Of a stretch of 12,980 nucleotides of DNA, positions 8,438 to 12,980 are shown one piece after another; within the stretch, counting starts at the first letter, position 1, and each line of letters starts with the position of its first letter. Both the position numbers and the translations under genes were made by a program. A model generated the notes under the pieces. The model was not told where the DNA came from and did no database searches. It worked only from the letters and a program-made list of their open reading frames with translations. Origin of the DNA: an uncultured Faecalibacterium sp. (lineage in GTDB: Bacteria; Bacillota; Clostridia; Oscillospirales; Ruminococcaceae); NCBI GenBank assembly GCA_934525325.1, contig CAKSZE010000041.1, positions 1 through 12,980 of the forward strand, in the 5' to 3' direction.

Positions 8438-8725
8438 ATGTTTGAAGACAAGACTCTGGTCTGCAAGGACTGCGGTAAGGAATTTGTTTGGACTGCCGGT
8501 GAGCAGGAGTTCTACGCTTCTCGCGGCTTCGAGAACCAGCCCCAGCGCTGCAAGCCCTGCCGTGACGCCCGCAAGAACGGCGGCGCACGCAGCAACAGCG
8601 GTGAGCGTCAGATGTTCGATGCTGTCTGCGCAGCTTGCGGCAAGGCTTGCAAGGTTCCCTTCCAGCCCCGTGAGGACCGTCCGGTCTACTGCTCTGACTG
8701 CTTCGCTCGCATGAAGCAGAACTAA
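8438..8725 (+). CDS. Small double zinc-ribbon protein
   Basis: A 95-residue cytosolic protein with no signal peptide or membrane segment. Two probable zinc ribbons: the first uses C9/C12 (CKDCGKEF) and C38/C41 (RCKPCRD), around FVWTAGEQEFYASRGF; the second uses C64/C67 (CAACGK) and C85/C88 (YCSDCF), around VPFQPREDRPVYC. Both resemble the widespread 'probable zinc-ribbon domain' proteins of Clostridia, whose role is not established; nucleic-acid or ribosome binding is only a guess. The linker between them (about 43-58) is rich in R, N, G and S and is likely disordered. AGAGGAG lies 8 nt before the ATG. Codons such as CGT, GTT, GCT and TCT are used much more than in nearby genes, which, with the near-consensus promoter, points to very high expression. 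Monocistronic: own promoter, own terminator. Confidence 0.9.
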   Translation: MFEDKTLVCKDCGKEFVWTAGEQEFYASRGFENQPQRCKPCRDARKNGGARSNSGERQMFDAVCAACGKACKVPFQPREDRPVYCSDCFARMKQN

Positions 8726-8752
8726 GCGCTGATTTCAATTTAAATCGGTAAC

Positions 8753-8791
8753 AAATCCCCCCGCTGCCAAGTAGGCAGCGGGGGGATTTTT
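8753..8791. terminator. Bidirectional terminator between convergent genes
   Basis: A 16-bp perfect stem (8753-8768 with 8774-8789) with loop AAGTA. A-rich on the left and T-rich on the right, it gives a T-run on both strands. It ends the zinc-ribbon transcript on plus and, 22 bp beyond the stop at 8814, the polysaccharide operon on minus. Confidence 0.9.
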
Positions 8792-8813
8792 GCGTATCCG
8801 GTCTTTTTCGCGG

Positions 8814-9992
8814 TCACAGGCCACAGATAGCTTCGTAAGTGCGGGCACAGTTTTGGGCATCCCGCAGCGGGAAAAAGGCTGCCACCCGGGCTTTGTATTC
8901 CGGCGGCATCTGCATCCCGTTCTGCAAAGCCGCTTCCAGTGCCTGCAAAAGCGCGTCCTCGGTGGTGCATACCGGGCCAAAGCCGTCCCGTGCAAAATCG
9001 AAATACCCTTTTTGGTAGTGATACCGCTGATAATCTGCTTCGTCGAACTGATAGTACAGCTCCGGCTTTTCCAGATAGGCCACATCAAAAAAGACACTGG
9101 AATGATCTGTGATGAGCAGGGCACAGTCCAGCAGCAGCTGCTGCACGTCATACATGGCGCTATCTGCCAGCACCACCCGCTCTGACGGTGCATGGAACCG
9201 GCTCAGGTGCTTCTGCATCTCGATATGCGGGTAAAAGACCAGCGTATAGCCGTACTGATCCAGCAGCGCATCAAGGCGGGCGCTGTTCAGCAGGCTGTCA
9301 AAGGCCTTGTAGTACGGCGTATCCAGAAAAGCCTCGCCCTCCGGGTAGTGGGAACCCCGCCATGTGGGCATGAGCAGGATCATCTTCTGACAAGGGGCTT
9401 GCCCGGCCTGCAAAAGGTTATCCCAGCGTGCCAGCCCCAGATAGCGTGGCACCTCCGGCGCAAAGCCGTAGGTATCCCGGATATACTCGTATTCCGGCTT
9501 TGCACCACAGACAAAGAGATCCAGATACAGATTTTCCCGGTGCATCCACTGCATCTCGCTCATAATGACGCCATGTTGCAAGAACACCTGTTTGCCCCGG
9601 GCGCGGATGCCTTTCGCGGCAAGGTGGTAGTGCACCATCAAATCTGGCGCACAGGGCTGCACATGGGTACCAACCAGATAATCGGCGCAGTAGTACAGCA
9701 GATAATGCCGGAAACTGCCCCGCTGTACCGCACCGCCCAGTGCGGCGATCTTTGCAGCGTCCGGGCTGTCGGTTGTGATGATATAATAGGCGCGAAGCTC
9801 CGGGTGCTGCGTGCGCAGATACCGGTAGAACCAGTAGCCGTTGTCGCGGGCATCGGTGCCGCGCTCGCCCACCAGCCAGATGCCCCGGTATGCCGGAATA
9901 AAGGCACGGCACACCGCCCCCAGCAGCTTGCACAGCAGCATGGCCAGCAGCTCTTTCAGGTAGCACAGTGCCCGCAGAAGCTTATATTTCAT
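8814..9992 (-). CDS. CDP-glycerol glycerophosphotransferase family protein
   Basis: Predicted membrane-associated transferase, 392 residues, last gene of the polysaccharide operon. Family members transfer glycerol phosphate (or ribitol phosphate) from a CDP-activated donor onto teichoic acids or capsule-type glycans. Seen: a hydrophobic, basic N-terminus (about 5-36) suited to membrane attachment; the first catalytic His in FLQHGV (137-142), the form found in the capsule-associated branch rather than the QTWHGT form of TagF; MPTWRG (208-213); and ITDHSSVFFDVAYLEKP (294-310), the signature that binds the donor phosphates. The start at MKYKLLRAL has a modest AAAGGG whose first bases overlap the stop of the upstream GT2 gene, 15 bp away, so translation is likely coupled. 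The exact substrate cannot be read from sequence. The short length shows it lacks the extra N-terminal domain of long TagF enzymes. Confidence 0.88.
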   Translation of the reverse strand: MKYKLLRALCYLKELLAMLLCKLLGAVCRAFIPAYRGIWLVGERGTDARDNGYWFYRYLRTQHPELRAYYIITTDSPDAAKIAALGGAVQRGSFRHYLLYYCADYLVGTHVQPCAPDLMVHYHLAAKGIRARGKQVFLQHGVIMSEMQWMHRENLYLDLFVCGAKPEYEYIRDTYGFAPEVPRYLGLARWDNLLQAGQAPCQKMILLMPTWRGSHYPEGEAFLDTPYYKAFDSLLNSARLDALLDQYGYTLVFYPHIEMQKHLSRFHAPSERVVLADSAMYDVQQLLLDCALLITDHSSVFFDVAYLEKPELYYQFDEADYQRYHYQKGYFDFARDGFGPVCTTEDALLQALEAALQNGMQMPPEYKARVAAFFPLRDAQNCARTYEAICGL

Positions 9993-10007
9993 TCGTGTTT
10001 TACCCTT

Positions 10008-11021
10008 TCAGTTTTTCTGGTTTGCACCCGAGAGCAACAGTATCGTGCGGTACAATCGCAGCTTGAGCAGCAGCAGCTTTACCCGGTCGTTACGGCTCTG
10101 CATGGTGTGCAGTGGGGTGGTGCGCACTGCTGTGCACACCCGGGGTTTTTGCAGAGTGCTGCGCAGCCATGCGGTCTGCTCGGCGAGGGAAAGCGGGCTG
10201 CTGCCAAGGTTCTTGATCCCCATCATCAGGTCGCGGAGGGTGCAGTAATTGGCCTTTGCGCGGTGCATGGGGCTGTCCTGCAAGCCCCATGCGGCAACGG
10301 TATCCCACACGGCATCGCTGAGATAAAAGTTATCCTCCAGCCGCTCCGGGTGGTAGCGGTTGGACAGGCTGCCCTGCCGGGCGATCGTGTAGTGGTACAG
10401 CGGCTTTTCCAGCATTACCAGACAGCCAGGGTTCTGGCGATAGAATGCTACGAAGAACAGCCCGTCCTCCCCAAGCTGATGGAAGGGAAAGCGCAGGTGG
10501 TGCTGCTCCAGAAACGCCCGGCGGAACAGCTTGTTGGTGACCAGATACGAGGACGCCATCTCGTTGAAATGCTCCTTGAAGGGTTCGCCCCGGTACACGC
10601 CGGAAAAGGTACAGTGCTTGGTCTCAGAGTGCAGCAGCTTTCCGTTTTCATCGCAGATGTCGTAAAACATCCCGAATTGCACACAATCTGCATCCGCATC
10701 CCGGGCGGCATGGTACAGCACCTCTGCGGCGTCCGGCTCTACCCAGTCGTCCGGATCCAGAAAGAAAATATATTCTCCCCGAGCGGCATCCAGACCCGCA
10801 TTGCGGGCAGCGGCTACGCCGCCGTTGGGCTGGTCGATAAAGTGAAAGCGTGCATCCTCGGCAGCAGCCTGTGCGCACAGCGCAGCGCTGCCGTCCTTGG
10901 AGCCATCGTTGATGAGGATGGCCTCGAAGCCGGTCAGAGTCTGCGCCCGCAGTGAGCGCAGCGCCCGGGGCAGCAGGCGTTCCATATTATAAATAGGCAG
11001 GATAAACGAAATACAGGGCAT
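10008..11021 (-). CDS. Glycosyltransferase family 2 (GT-A fold)
   Basis: Predicted cytosolic or membrane-peripheral sugar transferase, 337 residues. The GT-A domain fills about 1-220: strand and nucleotide contact SFILPIYNMERLL (5-17), INDGSKDGS (37-45), the QPNGGVAAARNAGLD block (64-78) and the metal-binding DPDDW (89-93), with donor NDP-sugar unknown. The C-terminal 110 residues carry no motif I can name and no membrane segment. The start MPCISFILPIYN places the first strand correctly and has AAGGAG 8 nt upstream. It lies 21 bp after the acyltransferase gene and 15 bp before the glycerophosphotransferase gene, same strand, so it is part of a tight operon. Likely job: adds a sugar to a lipid-linked repeat unit of a surface polysaccharide. 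Confidence 0.93.
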   Translation of the reverse strand: MPCISFILPIYNMERLLPRALRSLRAQTLTGFEAILINDGSKDGSAALCAQAAAEDARFHFIDQPNGGVAAARNAGLDAARGEYIFFLDPDDWVEPDAAEVLYHAARDADADCVQFGMFYDICDENGKLLHSETKHCTFSGVYRGEPFKEHFNEMASSYLVTNKLFRRAFLEQHHLRFPFHQLGEDGLFFVAFYRQNPGCLVMLEKPLYHYTIARQGSLSNRYHPERLEDNFYLSDAVWDTVAAWGLQDSPMHRAKANYCTLRDLMMGIKNLGSSPLSLAEQTAWLRSTLQKPRVCTAVRTTPLHTMQSRNDRVKLLLLKLRLYRTILLLSGANQKN

Positions 11022-11042
11022 GATCCCAACTCCTTGAAATGA

Positions 11043-12104
11043 TTATCCCGGCAGGCCGAGCCGACGCAGCAGCGGACGCAGATGCAGCCAACCGGCTAGC
11101 CGATGGAACAGGTACGGCATCACCAGACTGGCCGCAAAGCAGGTGAGAACTGTCCCACCCGCAGAGACGCCCAGCTTTTCATACAGCACAAGCCCCGGCA
11201 CTGCGCAGCAAAAGGGCTGATGATACAGATAGAACAGCATGGTGTTCTGCCCCAGCGGAACCAGCCGCCGCAGGGGCTTTTGCAGCAGCACACACGCCGC
11301 CCAGATGCCCACACAGAACCCGCAGACCGCAAAATAGTCCACCCATGTGCGCACAGCTTCGGCAAGCAGACCATCTGGCCAGACCACAGTGGGCGACAGC
11401 AGTCCCCACACCACCCACAGGCCGCACAAGGCGCCAAAAAGCACCAGCGGCTTTGCATGCTGTTCGGCCTTTTCACGCGGGAGCACACAGCCCAGAAAGA
11501 AAAACGCCCCCTGCTGGAAGTAGCTTTTCACTGCCCAGAACCAGCCTGTGAAAAGCAGCTGATAGCACACGGGCAGCGCCACCACCAGTGCCAGCTTTGC
11601 CGCTCGGGCTGCCGCAGGGGACAGGGCTTTGTCCAACAGCCATGCCGTGAGGACAAACCAGAACAGGGTGGGCAGATACCACAGATGAAAACCATAGGGG
11701 TTTTCGTTGCGCAGCACCAGCCAGAGGTATTCTGCGGGCTGCCGCAACTGGTATGTGCTGCTGGCCAACAGCGCCCGCACCGGCGGCAGCCGGTCTGCCA
11801 GATAAAACAGCAGATACAAAAAGGCTGAATACACGCCCCATGGCAGCAATAGGCTGTGCGCCTTTTTGTGCAAAAACTGCCGGGCGGAAAGGCTGCGGTT
11901 CTTCTGTGCGGTCAGGGTGCAGCCCATGCCGGAGAGAAAATACAGCAGCGGGACATGGAACCGGTAGACAAAGGTATACGAAAACGCGCACCACGGGTAG
12001 GCAGTACGCATGGACATCCGAAAGGTGTGGCCGTAGATCACCAGCAGCAGGCCAATGGCCTTGGCAATGTCGATGTGATCCAGACGTTTGGTGGTTTGTT
12101 GCAT
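11043..12104 (-). CDS. Acyltransferase 3 family membrane protein
   Basis: Integral membrane O-acyltransferase, 353 residues with about ten hydrophobic segments. It resembles the OafA / fucose 4-O-acetylase (WcfE-like) group that adds acetyl or other acyl groups to surface sugars. Seen: RLDHIDIAKAIGLLLVIYGH (7-26) with the conserved His26, and the family's RFHVPLLYFLSGM (48-60). The C-terminal end has a conserved-looking aromatic stretch NTMLFYLYHQPF. The start at MQQTTKRLDHID is 9 bp after the stop of the upstream glycosyltransferase; the purine-rich AAGGCGG between stop and start overlaps the upstream stop codon and serves as a ribosome site, implying coupled translation. Its place among sugar and glycerophosphate transferases suggests polymer decoration. 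Donor (usually acetyl-CoA) and acceptor are inferred from the family only. Confidence 0.9.
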   Translation of the reverse strand: MQQTTKRLDHIDIAKAIGLLLVIYGHTFRMSMRTAYPWCAFSYTFVYRFHVPLLYFLSGMGCTLTAQKNRSLSARQFLHKKAHSLLLPWGVYSAFLYLLFYLADRLPPVRALLASSTYQLRQPAEYLWLVLRNENPYGFHLWYLPTLFWFVLTAWLLDKALSPAAARAAKLALVVALPVCYQLLFTGWFWAVKSYFQQGAFFFLGCVLPREKAEQHAKPLVLFGALCGLWVVWGLLSPTVVWPDGLLAEAVRTWVDYFAVCGFCVGIWAACVLLQKPLRRLVPLGQNTMLFYLYHQPFCCAVPGLVLYEKLGVSAGGTVLTCFAASLVMPYLFHRLAGWLHLRPLLRRLGLPG

Positions 12105-12113
12105 CCTGCCGCC

Positions 12114-12980
12114 TTACCTTTCGCCCAGCTGCAGATACTGCTGCTGTAAGCGGGCGGCGGCGATGTTGATATCGTAGCCCGCCTGCCGGATCAGCTCTGC
12201 ACCGGCAGAGCGGTCACGGGGCTGTTGCAGCATCCGCTGCAAGCCTGCCGCCCAGTCTGCATCGCTGGCAGAAAGCGGGATCTGGATGGCATGGGGCGAA
12301 AGCAGCACCTCCTCCGGCACTGCGTCCGAAAATACGCATCCCAGCCCGGCAGCCTGCGCCTCGATGCCCACCACCGGCAGACCCTCGAAGCGGGAGGGCA
12401 TGACGAAGAGATCCATCAGCTGGTACCAGTCTGCCACATTGCTTTGCAGCCCGGCAAACAGGATATGGTCTGTGATGCCCAGTTCCTGCGCCTGTGCGCG
12501 GACAGCGGGTTCCAGCCTGCCGGTGCCGATGAGCACCAGCACCGCCCGGGGCTCCAGCTGCAAAAAGGCAGCAAAGATCTCCAGCAGACGTTCATGGTTC
12601 TTGCGGACGTCAAAGCGCCCCACATGGCCCAGTACCACCCGATCCTCCAGCCCGTAACGCGCCCGCATTTCGGCGCGGACGGCGGGGTCGAATCGGAAGG
12701 TCTCCGGCTCGATGGCGTTGGGAATGATCTGTCCCCGGCGCTCCCAGTCCGCTTTGCCGAAGTAGTAGATGCCCGCATCCCGCCCGCAGGCCCACAGGTG
12801 GGTGGCGGCACCGGGCAGCAGCTGCTTGCAGAACATCTTCAGCGGCCACTTGTAGTCCCGGACGATCCAGATATTATGGGCGTGGGCAATGCGCACTTGC
12901 AGTCCCGCCTTCTCCGCGCCCTTCAGGGCGTACAGCCCCATGGCCTCGTTGTGGGCGTGCAGGATGCGGATGCGGGGGTC
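12114..12980 (-). CDS. Glycosyltransferase family 4, N-terminus beyond window
   Basis: GT-B fold sugar transferase; 288 residues are visible and the N-terminal part (about 80-100 residues by family length of 360-380) lies past base 12980. The reading frame stays open to the edge, where it reads LHAHNEAMGLYAL, the end of the acceptor-side domain. Seen: AHAHNIWIVRDYK, IPNAIEPETF, the donor-domain start VLGHVGRFDVRKNHERLLE, LVLIGTGRLEPAV, ILFAGLQSNVADWYQLMDLFVMPSRFEGLPVVGIEAQAAG with the conserved E-x7-E type pair (EGLPVVGIE). It resembles EpsF-type capsule transferases. Upstream-most visible gene of the operon, so the promoter lies outside. The internal ATG at 12941 is not the start because similarity continues before it. 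Donor sugar unknown. Confidence 0.93.
   Translation of the reverse strand, partial: DPRIRILHAHNEAMGLYALKGAEKAGLQVRIAHAHNIWIVRDYKWPLKMFCKQLLPGAATHLWACGRDAGIYYFGKADWERRGQIIPNAIEPETFRFDPAVRAEMRARYGLEDRVVLGHVGRFDVRKNHERLLEIFAAFLQLEPRAVLVLIGTGRLEPAVRAQAQELGITDHILFAGLQSNVADWYQLMDLFVMPSRFEGLPVVGIEAQAAGLGCVFSDAVPEEVLLSPHAIQIPLSASDADWAAGLQRMLQQPRDRSAGAELIRQAGYDINIAAARLQQQYLQLGER

Noticed and set aside
8367..8714. 115-codon frame overlapping the zinc-ribbon gene
   Set aside because: Out of frame with the zinc-ribbon gene, S/A/R-rich with no motif, and no ribosome site.
9192..10955. 587-codon plus-strand frame opposite the transferase genes
   Set aside because: Runs antisense across two well-supported genes and their junction; composition is not protein-like.

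Overview
The window looks like chromosomal DNA from a GC-rich, low-oxygen gut Firmicute of the Oscillospiraceae (Ruminococcaceae) type, most like Faecalibacterium or a close relative. This is inference: it rests on GC-rich coding sequence with Firmicute-style AAGGAGG ribosome sites, sigma-A type promoters in AT-rich gaps, an AgrC/AgrA-type sensor pair, TmcAL, a GlpP-style leader and a Clostridia-type zinc-ribbon protein. There is no rRNA, tRNA, CRISPR array, insertion sequence or phage gene. Ten protein genes are supported; two run off the window edges.

Layout from left to right. (1) Glycerol kinase glpK on the minus strand, cut at its 3' end by the left edge. It has a clear promoter and a long leader hairpin of the kind used for antitermination. 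(2) Divergent from it, a plus-strand two-gene operon: a LytTR response regulator and a membrane GHKL histidine kinase, overlapping by 4 nt, closed by a strong terminator. (3) A minus-strand NADPH-dependent, glutamate-synthase-small-subunit-like flavoprotein with its own promoter. (4) Minus-strand tmcAL (acetate-dependent tRNA-Met cytidine ligase), divergent from plus-strand ackA (acetate kinase). The two share a 243-bp control region that carries a perfect 7-5-7 inverted repeat. (5) ackA ends at a strong terminator followed by a second, similar hairpin. Next comes a near-consensus promoter, a roughly 130-nt possibly folded leader and a 95-residue double zinc-ribbon protein. (6) The right third is a minus-strand cell-surface polysaccharide operon entering from the right edge: GT4 glycosyltransferase, acyltransferase 3, GT2 glycosyltransferase and CDP-glycerol-type glycerophosphotransferase. 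It converges on the zinc-ribbon gene at a symmetrical terminator.

How the genes fit together. The left and middle parts are housekeeping metabolism (glycerol entry, acetate and acetyl-phosphate, NADPH redox) with one sensory pair whose signal and targets are not visible here. The acetate-making and acetate-using genes sit back to back. The right part is a surface-glycan locus likely to build and decorate a capsule or teichoic-acid-like polymer. I found no clearly novel multi-gene system. The best leads are the regulatory RNA and DNA structures (glpK leader, ackA/tmcAL operator, zinc-ribbon leader) and the AgrC-like sensor with no peptide gene beside it.
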